NCBI GenBank assembly: GCA_022071945.1
Contig: JAJVIN010000009.1
Span: 1-64,000, forward strand
DNA length: 64,000 nt
Direction of reading: 5' to 3'
Origin: Thermoanaerobaculia bacterium
GTDB lineage: Bacteria; Acidobacteriota; Thermoanaerobaculia; UBA5066
How positions within the stretch are numbered: the first letter of the stretch is position 1; the number at the start of each line of letters is the position of its first letter. The position numbers and the translations under genes were made by a program. Below, one piece after another: positions 25,892 through 35,451 of this stretch. Under the pieces are notes generated by a model, which saw nothing but the letters and a program-made list of their open reading frames with translations, was not told where the DNA came from and made no database searches.

Positions 25892-27192
25892 TCACAGGCT
25901 CCCCGCCCTCTTGATCTCGAGGTACCTGTTGACGAGGGCCAGCGGGAGAGCGGCAGGCGCCACGTCCAGGGAGATCGTCCCGGGCTCCCGGACGGCATCC
26001 AGAGCGGCCTTTCGGACCGCAAGATAGTGGTGAACCGCTCCGGCGCGAAGGGCCTCGCGAAGGTCCGTGGGTTCCTTCGCCAGGACCTCGTCGAGAACCG
26101 TTTCCCTCAGGCTTGCCAGAAGGACGAGGTGCCGGGTCCGCAAGAGCCGGAGCGCCGGCATGAGCTCCGGCGAGTCCTCGTCCCTCAGATTCGAGACGAG
26201 GATCACGAGCGCCCGCCTCGCCTGCCGCCTCATCAACGCCGTTGCCGCCTCGAGATAGTCGCTGGGCGAAGCCGACGGGAAGAGGTCGTAGACGCGGGAG
26301 ACGATGGCCTCCAGCCCGGCCACTCCCTTGACCGGAGGAAGCCAGCGGTCATCCCCGCTGAACGTCGCAAGCCCCACGGAATCGCCCTGCCTGAGCGCGA
26401 CGTACGCGAGCAGCAACACGGCGTTGAGAACGTGGTCGAAGTGAGACAGCGGACCGTCCTTCGCCCGCATCCTCATTCCGCAGTCGAGGAGAAAGACCAC
26501 CCTCTGGTCCTTCTCGTCCTGGTACTCGCGGGAGACGAGCTGCCCGCGGCGCGACGTCGCCTTCCAGTCGACGCGCCGGAGAGGATCCCCCGCCCGGTAC
26601 TCGCGAAGCTCACGGAAATCCATCCCCTCGCCCCTCAGCGGTGCCTTCATCACGCCCATCTGGCCCAGCCGGTCCTCGAGGGCGAGGATCGAGAACCGCG
26701 TCACGGCCCTCACATTCGGGACGATCCGCACGCTCTGCCCCTCGCCGGACCGAATCCGGCGACGCACGAGGTCGAACGGACTCTCGATCAGGAGATCGGG
26801 CGCGCCGAAGGAGTGGTCCCCTCTCAACCCGGGAGTCAGCCGGTACGAGACTTCGGCGAACCCGCCAGGACCGGCCACGACCCGGACCGGCACCCCATCG
26901 GCCCGCGAGTCCGCCGGCGGGTGATCCGTCAGCGTGAAAGCGAGAGGGCGCGGGGAGTCGTTTGTCACTCTCAAGGAAATCTCCACCGGCTCCCCGACCG
27001 GCAAGGTCGACGGTGCCGTCCGGGTCACGGAAGGGATCGGAATTGTCAGGAGAAGATAGGTCTCGATTCCGGCGGCCACGAGAAAGAGACCGGCCGAAAC
27101 GGCCCAGACGGTCCGCAGTCCTGGCAGGAGCGCCTCCGCCACCCCGAGGAGAAACAGGAGCGCGGCGAGCCGCACGAGGCCCCTCCCGGGTC

Positions 27193-27196
<4 letters not shown>
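25892..27196 (-). CDS. DUF58 domain membrane-anchored protein
   Basis: 434 aa from the GTG at 27196, overlapping the MoxR stop as GTGA. Two N-terminal membrane helices (about 8-50) precede a beta-rich region. The DUF58 core has DFRELREYRAGDPLRRVDWK, ATSRRGQLVSREYQDEKDQR, VVFLLDCGMRM and HFDHVLNAVLLLAYVALRQG. This resembles a VWA fold in which DCG replaces the MIDAS DxSxS. DUF58 proteins are standard partners of MoxR AAA+ ATPases. This is the last gene of a six-gene operon and probably acts as the VWA-like client or adaptor of the MoxR chaperone at the membrane. Confidence 0.9.
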
Positions 27197-28190
<994 letters not shown>

Positions 28191-28194
<4 letters not shown>

Positions 28195-29351
28195 AAACAC
28201 CTCCTGAGAGATTCGAGAGACCTGAAGAGCCCGGCCAATTCTTCTGGTTTTTCCGGGATGTCCCCGAAGAGCACCCGGTCGACACGGGCCGGAGAAAGGC
28301 CTGCGAGGATGGAGAGGCGCCGGACGCAGTCCCTGGGCCCCGCCGCCACCGTCGCGGGCTCGAGAACCGCCAGCCTTCTCAGCAGGGCCTCCCGCGTTGC
28401 CTTCACGAGGACCGCGACGAGCCCCCTCCTGTAGAGGTACTCCCCGCCCGCGTCGATGTGCTCGAGGAGACTCCGCCGCGAGGACCGAGGTGTTTCGCGC
28501 ACGGGACCGTACCTGCGGCCAGAGTGAAGGAGCACGACGGCTACAAGCAGTGCCAGGGACCACAGGGCGGGTCCGGCCCGCCGGTTCAAGACGGAAAGAA
28601 AGGAGGGCGCCTCGTCTCGCCGCACGAGCCACGCGCTCCGCGGGGAGAGATCCCCGTCGCCCTCGTCCTCTTGCGGCCCGGACAGAAGCCTCAGAAGGAG
28701 CCTCGCGTGACCGGCCTTCCCGATCGAGGTATTGGAGAAGATCCCGGGGTTCGCAACCACCGTGACCCGGCCGCTCCCCAGCGGAAACGACAGGAGAAAA
28801 GCCGCGTCCGGCCCAGGGGAAGCGATGTCACAGTCCTTCCTCCCGTCCAGGAGGCGCGAGGGGGCCCGGCTTTGCACCTCCATCTCCTCGCCCCAGATGT
28901 CGAGCACGAGGGACGGTGGATCGGCCGAGCCCTTTGCCTGGGGTGCCGCGTCCGAAACCTGCACCGGCTTCTTGGAAATCAGGATTCGGGTGAGGAGTTC
29001 GTCGTCCTCTGATCCGGACGAGGGAGATACGACCAGTTGCCCCCCTCGCTCCACCCAGCTCAAGACGCGGTCCACCTGCGCGGATGGGAACGACTCCCTG
29101 GGCGAGAACAACAGCAGGATGTGCCCGTCGGGCGGGAGACTGGAGAGCCCGCCGGGCTTCTCGTCGAAAGGGATTCCACTCTCGGCCAGGAAGCGGCCCA
29201 GGGCCAGGTAGGGGTCCCTGCGAGCCCGGCCCTGGAGGCCCGTCGTGATTTCCTCACGGACGCGCTCGTGCGTCGCGAAAAAGCCGATCGAGAGGACGAC
29301 CAGAATCGCCGCGCCGGCGACGAGGCATCCTGGCGGTCTCGGAACCCTCAC
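28191..29351 (-). CDS. DUF4350 domain membrane protein
   Basis: 386 aa from the GTG at 29351 in a GTGA overlap with the DUF4129 stop. A transmembrane helix lies at about 9-27 (GCLVAGAAILVVLSIGFFAT). The DUF4350 region has DPYLALGRFLAESGIPFDEK, HILLLFSPRESFPSAQVDRV, SWVERGGQLVVSP and SGRVTVVANPGIFSN. A second helix is near residues 262-280. The C-terminal cytoplasmic part is helical. DUF4350 proteins typically sit next to MoxR genes, and the fold resembles a glutamine-amidotransferase-like sensor. No catalytic residues are evident. Confidence 0.85.
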
Positions 29352-30868
29352 GAGAGGCCTCCAGAGAGGGAGAACGCCGAGTTGAAATTCCGGCAGAGAT
29401 TCCGGCCCTCCTCCTCGCCTGGCGAACGGTGCGCGAAGGCGAGTGCCTGCCAGGCGGAGACGATCCGGCGGACGTAGTCGCTCCGGTGAGGGGGACCGAG
29501 GCGGCCGGCCTGGTCGATGCAGTCCTGCTCGGTGCTCGCCGCGGTCAAGAGAGCCCCCTCGAGAACGAGGCGCTCGACGGCCGCCCGGTAGAGAAGGCTG
29601 AGGGCCGCCTCCGGATTCCCGGCATTCCAGGCCTCGAGGCTCGCGGCCGAGATGTCGGCCGGCAGGGCCTCTTCTCGAGACAGCCGGCCGAGCCTCGGAC
29701 GGCCAGCCGGGCCCGGCGCCTTCTTGTCTGGCAGGGGCCGCTCGTCCCACGCCCGGCGAGCGAACCTCCAGAGGAGAACAAGGACGACGACGACGACGAG
29801 TCCGGCGAGAACCGGCCTCACGACGCTCCACACCGCCGAGATTCCGTCCACCGTCGACAGGAGATCGCGGTCCTTCTCCTCCAGCTTTCGCTGGAACGGC
29901 TTCTTCGGGACCCAGCGCGTGACCGTCCTTTTCGTGGCGAAATCGGGGTGAGCCAGGATGCGGGCGATCGTGGCCTCGGGCGTCTCCCCTTCTTGCGGCT
30001 TTTCCGAGACGCTGACGGGCGGCGAGGTTTCGGTCGAGCCCGGCTCCACAGACGTCTCCGAGGCCCAGGCGCCCTGCGTGGCGGCCAGGCAGAAGATCAG
30101 CACCGCATACGGAGACGCGCTCGTCAGCCGGCGGGCGAGATTTCGGAAGCTGATCTCGATGTCCCAGCCCTCGAGCAGGGTGCGCCGGTCGATGTAGAGC
30201 GCGAACCCCGCCCCGACGTAGAAGGGCCCCAGGAGGCTCTGCGACACGAAAAACAGCCAGACCAGCAAGAGAAGCTGGGCATCCCCGCCAGAGGAGGAAG
30301 AGAAAAGCTCGTCCAGCGCGAGGAAACCGCATTCCCTTTCTGGAAAGAGGAAGGAGGCCAGGGCCGAAAGCCCAAGGATCACGAAAAGCTCGAGCAGGCT
30401 CATCCCGATCGTCAGGAGCGTGGCGGGCGCTCGAACGTCCCTGGACAGGATCGAGGATCGCCGCCACCGGGCCATGCCGCGAAGGCCTTCCAGCTCCCAC
30501 ACGGGCAGGTTCAGCGACCGCGCGGGCATCGCGCGAAAGAGGAAGAGCGCCGACAAGAGGTGTCCCCAGAAGAGCCTCGGGAGAGCCCTGACGACCTCCC
30601 TGGGCGCCGGTGGCGCGCCGAAGAGGCCTCTCGAAAGGACGAAGAGCGGGACGCGCTCGAGGACGGGACGGATCCACCAGAGGATGAGGAGAGCCCAGGC
30701 CGGCTCCTTCGCCAGGGGCAGAGCCACGAGGAGCCATACTGAAAGGAGGAGCGGAACCCAGCAGACGTAGAGGGGCTTCCAGAACCGCTGAACGAGACAG
30801 AAGCCATGGTCGATCGACTCCCACGGGCCCCGAGGCCTGAGAACCGCCGTAATCTCGTCAAGCCGCAC
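29348..30868 (-). CDS. DUF4129 domain multi-spanning membrane protein
   Basis: 506 aa from the GTG at 30868, which overlaps the SpoIIM gene by 11 bp. Several transmembrane helices occupy residues about 25-270 (LLLSVWLLVALPLA, LLTIGMSLLELFVILGLSAL, LLLLVWLFFVSQSLLGPFYV). A periplasmic loop rich in Ser, Thr and Glu and another helix (LAGLVVVVVLVLLWRFARRA) follow. The C-terminus is the DUF4129 domain (NPEAALSLLYRAAVERLVLE, YVRRIVSAWQALAFAHRSPG). This family is known from MoxR/DUF58 clusters in many phyla. It is probably a membrane component of the same complex. Confidence 0.8.
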   Translation of the reverse strand: MRLDEITAVLRPRGPWESIDHGFCLVQRFWKPLYVCWVPLLLSVWLLVALPLAKEPAWALLILWWIRPVLERVPLFVLSRGLFGAPPAPREVVRALPRLFWGHLLSALFLFRAMPARSLNLPVWELEGLRGMARWRRSSILSRDVRAPATLLTIGMSLLELFVILGLSALASFLFPERECGFLALDELFSSSSGGDAQLLLLVWLFFVSQSLLGPFYVGAGFALYIDRRTLLEGWDIEISFRNLARRLTSASPYAVLIFCLAATQGAWASETSVEPGSTETSPPVSVSEKPQEGETPEATIARILAHPDFATKRTVTRWVPKKPFQRKLEEKDRDLLSTVDGISAVWSVVRPVLAGLVVVVVLVLLWRFARRAWDERPLPDKKAPGPAGRPRLGRLSREEALPADISAASLEAWNAGNPEAALSLLYRAAVERLVLEGALLTAASTEQDCIDQAGRLGPPHRSDYVRRIVSAWQALAFAHRSPGEEEGRNLCRNFNSAFSLSGGLS

Positions 30869-31841
30869 GGGAGCGGCCTCCGAGGAGCAAGTGGGCGGCC
30901 ACGGCCAGCCAGAGAGCGGTCCCCACGGCCAGCTTGATCGAGGGCGCAACGATCGCGGAGGCGGACCAGAACGCCTCGATCACCGCGGCGATGACGATGT
31001 AGACCGTGGCTCCCCCCACCAGAGGCAGGCTTCTTCTCGCCGCCACGCGCAGCGCTTCCGCCCGTGAGAGCTCTCCCGGGAGCAAGAGGGACAGGCCGAG
31101 CCTCAGTCCGGCCGCGCCGGCCAGGATGATGCCCGTGATCTCGAACGACCCGTGCCCGATCACGAATGAGTAGAAGCCCTCCTCGTAGCCGAGGCTCGAG
31201 ATCTCGGCCGCCACGGCTCCGAAGAAAAGTCCGTTGTAGGCCAGAAAGAAAAGGGCGCCCGCCCCGAAGAAGAGCCCGCTCGCAAACGTCCGGAAGGCGA
31301 TGCCCGCGTTGTTACGGACGTAGAAGCCGAACATCGCGAAGTCGGAACGTGCGGGCCTCAGCCTCTGTGCCTGGGGGCCGAACGACTCGGCGAGCGAGCC
31401 GGCGACCTCGGCGGGGACGATGGTCGCGACGAGATCGGGGTCGGCGAGACCCGCGGCCCACATCGAGAAAGCGGGCAGGACGAGAACGGCGATCGCCAGC
31501 CAGACGAGGAGCCGCTCCTCCCGCACGCGCCTCGGAAAGCCGAGAGCGACGAACTCGATCGCCTCTTTCAGCGGAATCCTCCGTCTGGAATAGAGGAGGT
31601 CGTGCGCTCGCAGAGCGAGACCGTTCAGGCGTTCCTCCAGGTCGGGGCCATACCGCCGCTGCCTCACGAGCGCGAGGTGATGACAGACGGCCCGGTGGAG
31701 CTCGGGGAGCCGGGCCCGCGCCTCCTCGGGGAGCTGCCCCTTCGCGCCTCGAAAGCGTGACCTGTCGCGAGCATCGGAGAGGAGCGCCTCCAGCTGGTCC
31801 CAGAGCGCCGCGTACCGCGCCTCGAAGAGCTCCCTGTTCAC
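30858..31841 (-). CDS. SpoIIM-family (stage II sporulation M-like) membrane protein
   Basis: 327 aa from the GTG at 31841, in a GTGA overlap with the RDD gene. The N-terminal 120 residues are soluble and helical (ELFEARYAALWDQLEALLSD). Membrane helices follow from about residue 120. The SpoIIM core contains YVRNNAGIAFRTFASGLFFG, YNGLFFGAVAAEISSLGYEE, FVIGHGSFEITGIILAGAAG and LGLSLLLPGELSR. Despite the name, these proteins occur widely in non-sporulating bacteria, where they sit with RDD and MoxR genes. It is likely a membrane partner in the same system. Confidence 0.88.
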   Translation of the reverse strand: MNRELFEARYAALWDQLEALLSDARDRSRFRGAKGQLPEEARARLPELHRAVCHHLALVRQRRYGPDLEERLNGLALRAHDLLYSRRRIPLKEAIEFVALGFPRRVREERLLVWLAIAVLVLPAFSMWAAGLADPDLVATIVPAEVAGSLAESFGPQAQRLRPARSDFAMFGFYVRNNAGIAFRTFASGLFFGAGALFFLAYNGLFFGAVAAEISSLGYEEGFYSFVIGHGSFEITGIILAGAAGLRLGLSLLLPGELSRAEALRVAARRSLPLVGGATVYIVIAAVIEAFWSASAIVAPSIKLAVGTALWLAVAAHLLLGGRSRAA

Positions 31842-32551
31842 GCGGCTCTCCGGCCGACGAGCCAGGAAGCGAAACGAGAGAGGCGGTCCACGCTCGCGGT
31901 CCCGGTGGCGCCGGTGAGGGGGCGGGCGAGGCTCGCGAGCTCGCGAGCCCTTTCGGGCGGCCACGAGGCGAGGCGTTCGGCGAACTCGACGATGGCCTGC
32001 TGCTCCGGCGAAGAGAGAGGCACGGGGGGCGCCTCTGGCGCCGCAGGCGGCACCGGCCTCCTGAAGCGGGCGCGCGGATCGTGAACGACCACGGTCCCGG
32101 CCGCCAGATCGCCGAGACGCTTGAAGTCGCGCGTCACCAGAATCGACACGATCCCGGCAAGGAAGGCCAGGGGCAGGAAGTCCGCGAAGGTCAAGAGGTT
32201 CCTCAGAATCGACGAGGGCAGGGTGACCGGAGTGCCGTCATCGTGAAGAACCCGCAGGCCCAGAGCCGCCTTGCCCGGGGTCTGTCCACGTCTGAAGAGC
32301 TCGAAGAGAACCGGGTAGAACCACTCGCCCGTGAACAAGAGGAGAAGAAACAGGCCCGGACCCGCCGTGTGAAGCCCACTGAAAAGAACGGCCCCGAAGA
32401 GGTAGATGAAGAAGCGGATGCCGAAGTCGAGAAGGGCCGCGAAGAAACGCGGGACGACCCCGGCCGTGCGAAGTGTCAACTCCACGCCCTCCGGTGTCTC
32501 GACGCGCCTCACGGCCTCGGCGAGCGGCTGCCGGCCGTCTGGCTTCAGCAT
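31838..32551 (-). CDS. RDD-family membrane protein
   Basis: 237 aa from the ATG at 32551 (MLKPDGRQPLAEAVRRVETP); an upstream ATG at 32623 is less likely. The RDD signature is present: TAGVVPRFFAALLDFGIRFF (R and D), YLFGAVLF, FRRGQTPGKAALGLRVLHDD and TRDFKRLGDLAAGTVVVHDP. Three to four membrane helices span about residues 38-150. The C-terminal 80 residues are soluble and rich in Ala and Pro. It is the first gene of the six-gene minus-strand operon running to DUF58. RDD proteins may be transporters or assembly factors; the role here is inferred from context. Confidence 0.87.
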   Translation of the reverse strand: MLKPDGRQPLAEAVRRVETPEGVELTLRTAGVVPRFFAALLDFGIRFFIYLFGAVLFSGLHTAGPGLFLLLLFTGEWFYPVLFELFRRGQTPGKAALGLRVLHDDGTPVTLPSSILRNLLTFADFLPLAFLAGIVSILVTRDFKRLGDLAAGTVVVHDPRARFRRPVPPAAPEAPPVPLSSPEQQAIVEFAERLASWPPERARELASLARPLTGATGTASVDRLSRFASWLVGRRAA

Positions 32552-32643
32552 GCCCGTAATGTCTTCCCCCGCCTCACGTTCTTTGATTATGCTCGCACGA
32601 CTTACCAGGCTGGATCGAGCCAACGAACGGACGGGAGAGCCTC

Positions 32644-33348
32644 ATGAAGTACTTCGTCCTGAGGGAGGGACGCGAATTCGGTCCCTATGATGCCGACGAG
32701 CTGCGCCGGTACACCGGGGAGGGCCGCATCTCGCCCTCCGACGGCATCCGGGAGGCTGGCGCGTCGGGACGGCAGTTCGGGTCCGTGCACGAGGTCCTCG
32801 GCACACTTGGCGCGCCTTCCCTCCACCCGGGAGGCCCGGATCCCGCCTCGCCGTACGCGGCACCGGCCACCTGGCAATCCCTCGAACGGATGCCGGGAGG
32901 CTTCCAGGCCACGCCATCGGGAATCCCGGTTCCACCCTCCATGCAGTGGTGGGTCCTCCTCCTGATCACGTTCGCGACGTGCGGGATCTTCGCCATCGTC
33001 AGAATGTTCACGCAGGCCAACTACGCCAAGAAGGTCGACCCGGCGAACAAATCGACGCTCTACTACGCGCTCTATCTGGTCAGCGCAGCCCTGAACCAGG
33101 CGCTCACGATCGGGGGCGCGGCGGGGGGCCAGAAGCTCGAGAGCATGCCGCTGATCCTGTTGAGTCTCGCCCTGAGCTTCGCCGGAATCGCCTTCATCCT
33201 GCTCGGCCATTTCAAGCTCAGGGCGAGCCTCGAGAAGGCCTTCGGGACACCTCTGAGCGGTGTCATGACGTTCTTTTTCAACGTCTTCTACTTCCAGTAC
33301 CACATGCACCGCGTGGCGACGGCGATGAAGGCCGCGGGCGCCCCCTGA
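32644..33348 (+). CDS. GYF-domain (DUF4339) membrane protein
   Basis: 234 aa starting at the ATG at 32644, with GGGAGAG upstream. Residues 1-50 form a GYF_2/DUF4339 domain (MKYFVLREGREFGPYDADEL followed by RRYTGEGRISPSDGIREAG). A Pro-rich linker and four hydrophobic segments follow, including WWVLLLITFATCGIFAIVRM and ALYLVSAALNQALTIGG, with a motif resembling DUF4234-type membrane proteins. GYF_2 domains are thought to bind partners, often proline-rich segments. It diverges from the RDD-MoxR operon and may belong to the same envelope process; that is inference. Confidence 0.75.
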   Translation: MKYFVLREGREFGPYDADELRRYTGEGRISPSDGIREAGASGRQFGSVHEVLGTLGAPSLHPGGPDPASPYAAPATWQSLERMPGGFQATPSGIPVPPSMQWWVLLLITFATCGIFAIVRMFTQANYAKKVDPANKSTLYYALYLVSAALNQALTIGGAAGGQKLESMPLILLSLALSFAGIAFILLGHFKLRASLEKAFGTPLSGVMTFFFNVFYFQYHMHRVATAMKAAGAP

Positions 33349-33367
33349 CGGCCGATTCGGGCGGCGA

Positions 33368-33574
33368 TCAGAGCCCCTTCAGACGCTTGCGCCTCGGCAG
33401 CAAGTCGTTGATCTCGTCAAGGGCGATCTCGAGGCCCTTCTTGACCCCCTCGGGCTCCTCGCCTCTGAGGGCCTTCATCTCGTACTCGTCCCGCAGCCGG
33501 ATGAGCCGGTGCCCCAGCGCCCAGAGGACCGTCTCCACCGCCTTCTGCTCCTCCTCGGAGCGAGTCTTCGCCAT
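33368..33574 (-). CDS. Small helical hypothetical protein
   Basis: 68 aa from the ATG at 33574, with GAGGAG 2-3 nt upstream. It reads MAKTRSEEEQKAVETVLWAL and continues as charged helix to DEINDLLPRRKRLKGL. No family was recognised. Its start is 106 bp from the divergent methyltransferase gene and it converges on the GYF-domain gene. Good codon use and ribosome site favour a real gene. Confidence 0.6.
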   Translation of the reverse strand: MAKTRSEEEQKAVETVLWALGHRLIRLRDEYEMKALRGEEPEGVKKGLEIALDEINDLLPRRKRLKGL

Positions 33575-33680
33575 GTCTCCTCCTCGGCCTTCGCCCCCAG
33601 GGGCGGTCCGGTCCAATGACCGGTCCCGGTAGTATGTCGGAAAAGGCGCACCCTTCCCGGGACCCGAGGACCGAAGAACC

Positions 33681-34379
33681 TTGATCACCGCCATCCTCTT
33701 GCGAACCCACAACGCCGGGAACCTCGGCGCGGCGGCCCGCGTCGTGAGGAACTTCGGGGCCCGGCTCGTCCTGGCGGGCCCCCGCGTCGCAAGAGACCAC
33801 CCCGACGCCCTCGCCTTCGCCTCCGGGGCGGAGGACACGCTGTTTTCCGCACCCGAGATCGGGGGTCTCGAGGAGGCGTCCTCGATGTTCGACATCCTGG
33901 TGGCCCTCACCTCGACGCGGGGCCGCAACGCACGGGGACTCCCCGGGAAGACGACCGGGGCAGCCCTGAGGCGAGCCGAGAGAGCGGGTCTGTCGGTCGG
34001 TCTCGTCTTCGGCCCCGAAAGAAATGGCTTGTCGACTGAGGAGGTCCTGGCTTGCGACCATCGCTGGAGCCTCCCGGCCGAGCCGGACTTCCCGACTCTG
34101 AACCTCGCACAGTCCGTCGCCGTCAGCCTCGCGCTGATAAGGGGCGAGGGAAGCCGGCGCCCATCCTCGGGCCCGCCGCCTCAGACCGTGAGACGGGAGA
34201 CCTGGAGGCATCTGATGAGAGTCCTGCGACAAACGCTCGAGGGGGGATTTCCGATTCGCCGGGAACGGCCCGACGTCATCGACGAGATCGTCGAGGCCGT
34301 TCGCCGCGCGCGCCCGACCCAGCGAGAGGCGGAGCTCCTCCTGGCCGCTCTCTCCTCGATCGACAGACGCCCGAAATGA
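33681..34379 (+). CDS. SpoU/TrmJ-type RNA 2'-O-methyltransferase
   Basis: 232 aa from the TTG at 33681; the start is supported by the family N-terminus (ITAILLRTHNAGNLGAAARV). The three SPOUT motifs are present: motif 1 NAGNLGAAARVVRNFG, motif 2 GLVFGPERNGLSTEE, and motif 3 PTLNLAQSVAVSLALIRG. A short C-terminal helical extension follows, as in TrmJ/TrMet(Xm32). It should methylate a ribose 2'-OH using S-adenosylmethionine. By length and extension TrmJ (position 32 of tRNA) is the best guess, but an rRNA target cannot be excluded. Confidence 0.85.
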   Translation: MITAILLRTHNAGNLGAAARVVRNFGARLVLAGPRVARDHPDALAFASGAEDTLFSAPEIGGLEEASSMFDILVALTSTRGRNARGLPGKTTGAALRRAERAGLSVGLVFGPERNGLSTEEVLACDHRWSLPAEPDFPTLNLAQSVAVSLALIRGEGSRRPSSGPPPQTVRRETWRHLMRVLRQTLEGGFPIRRERPDVIDEIVEAVRRARPTQREAELLLAALSSIDRRPK

Positions 34380-34384
34380 AACGA

Positions 34385-34403
34385 GCCGGGGAGGGTCCCC
34401 GGC
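34385..34403 (+). terminator. Hairpin terminator after the methyltransferase gene
   Basis: GCCGGGGA, a GGG loop, then TCCCCGGC starts 6 bp past the stop codon, followed by TGGTTT. The T-run is short, so efficiency is uncertain. Confidence 0.6.
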
Positions 34404-34465
34404 TGGTTTCCCGAGCCTTCAGAACGGGTTGAGGGGAGAACCGGAGAGGGCGTCGCTCTCCTCAT

Positions 34466-34528
34466 GCCCCGCAGGGGCGGGAGAGATGGGCCGGGGACAA
34501 GTGAAACGCTGTCCCCGGCTCCCCGGGT
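34466..34528. repeat. Composite double-hairpin repeat, copy 2
   Basis: GCCCC-GCA-GGGGC (34466-34478) is followed by GCCGGGGACA, a 10-nt loop and TGTCCCCGGC (34490-34519), then TCCCCGGG. The same two-hairpin layout and flanking bases occur at 22646-22708. It lies in a convergent intergenic region and abuts a tandem-repeat array. Confidence 0.65.
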
Positions 34529-34785
34529 TCGGCGCTGATACCGGTCTACCGATCCGAACTCCCCGGGGTTTTCCGCTGATGCGGGTCTGCCGATTCGAAC
34601 TCCCGGGGTTCTCCGCTGATACCGGTCTACCGATTCGAACTCCCGGGGTTCTCCGCTGATACCGGTCTACCGATCCGAACTCCCCGGGGTTTTCCGCTGA
34701 TGCGGGTCTACCGATTCGAACTCCCCGGGGTTCTCCGCTGATGCGGGTCTGCCGATTCGAACTCCCGGGGTTCTGCGCTGATGGG
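34527..34785. repeat. Tandem array of six 40-41 bp units plus a partial unit
   Basis: Units begin at 34527, 34568, 34608, 34648, 34689 and 34730, with a partial seventh at 34770. Each starts GTTYTCCGCTGAT and ends GAACTCCCGGG or GAACTCCCCGGG. Two variants of the middle occur: ATACCGGTCTACC in units 1, 3 and 4, and ATGCGGGTCTRCC in units 2, 5 and 6. There are no spacers, so it is not a CRISPR array. On the minus strand most units carry GTTCGAATC, which matches the tRNA T-loop consensus. It sits directly past the Spy-like gene's stop. Confidence 0.9.
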
Positions 34786-34795
34786 GAGCGCAGGT

Positions 34796-35266
34796 TCAGT
34801 TTCCGAAGCGGTGTCCGCCCTGGCCGCCCTCGCGCATCCCGCGGCCGGGCCGGGCGAACTTGATGATCGCATCGAGCTTGGCCGCTTGTTCGGGAGAGAG
34901 GACCTTCTTGACCTCGGAAAGGGCCAGATCACGCTCGGACTTCATCGCCTCCCGGTTCTTGTGAACGGCCAGGAATGCGGTGCCAACGGCTGCCGGATCC
35001 GGGTTCGAAGTCTGGAGGAGGGTGTCGAGTTTCTGGCGGTCGGCACGGGCCTTTTCCATCAAGGCCTGAATCGCCGGTTTCTGGGCCTCGAGAACCTCCC
35101 TGACTTGCGTCTTTTGCTGGTCACTCAGATCCAGGGCAGCCAGGGCCCGCCGGACAAACGGGAGCCCGCCTCTTCCCTCCGCACCCATCGGGCCCTTTCC
35201 GGGACCCGCGGAAGCGGTGAGGCAAGCCAGGAGCGGAAGAACGAGAAGGAAGGGGGCTTTTCTCAT
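34796..35266 (-). CDS. Spy/LTXXQ-like periplasmic protein
   Basis: 156 aa. Residues 1-20 are a signal peptide (MRKAPFLLVLPLLACLTASA). The mature part is helical and carries two LTXXQ-like repeats (LDLSDQQKTQVREVLEAQKP and LSPEQAAKLDAIIKF), as in Spy/CpxP-type chaperones and heavy-metal-resistance periplasmic sensors. The tail is Gly- and Arg-rich (RPGRGMREGGQGGHRFG). It probably binds unfolded proteins or metals in the periplasm. No metal-specific residues are obvious. The array of 40-bp repeats begins just after its stop. Confidence 0.75.
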   Translation of the reverse strand: MRKAPFLLVLPLLACLTASAGPGKGPMGAEGRGGLPFVRRALAALDLSDQQKTQVREVLEAQKPAIQALMEKARADRQKLDTLLQTSNPDPAAVGTAFLAVHKNREAMKSERDLALSEVKKVLSPEQAAKLDAIIKFARPGRGMREGGQGGHRFGN

Positions 35267-35451
35267 GGCAATCGACCTCTTTTCGTTGAGTTAGGGGCGC
35301 CGGCAATCTCGCCGGACACCTGTTCTGACGGGGGGCTTCCCCCGATCGTTTACATCCGTCCGCCCGGATGGCGCATACTTGAGCGAGGAGAGGAGCTCCG
35401 GATGATGTCTCCAGACCACCGGCGTTTGCGCCGCGTGAGGAAGAGGGTGAG

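Noticed and set aside
34527-34785. CRISPR array
   Set aside because: The units are contiguous with no unique spacers, and there are no cas genes.
34527-34785. tRNA genes
   Set aside because: Only a T-loop-like nonamer is present; no acceptor stem, anticodon arm or CCA end can be formed from a unit.
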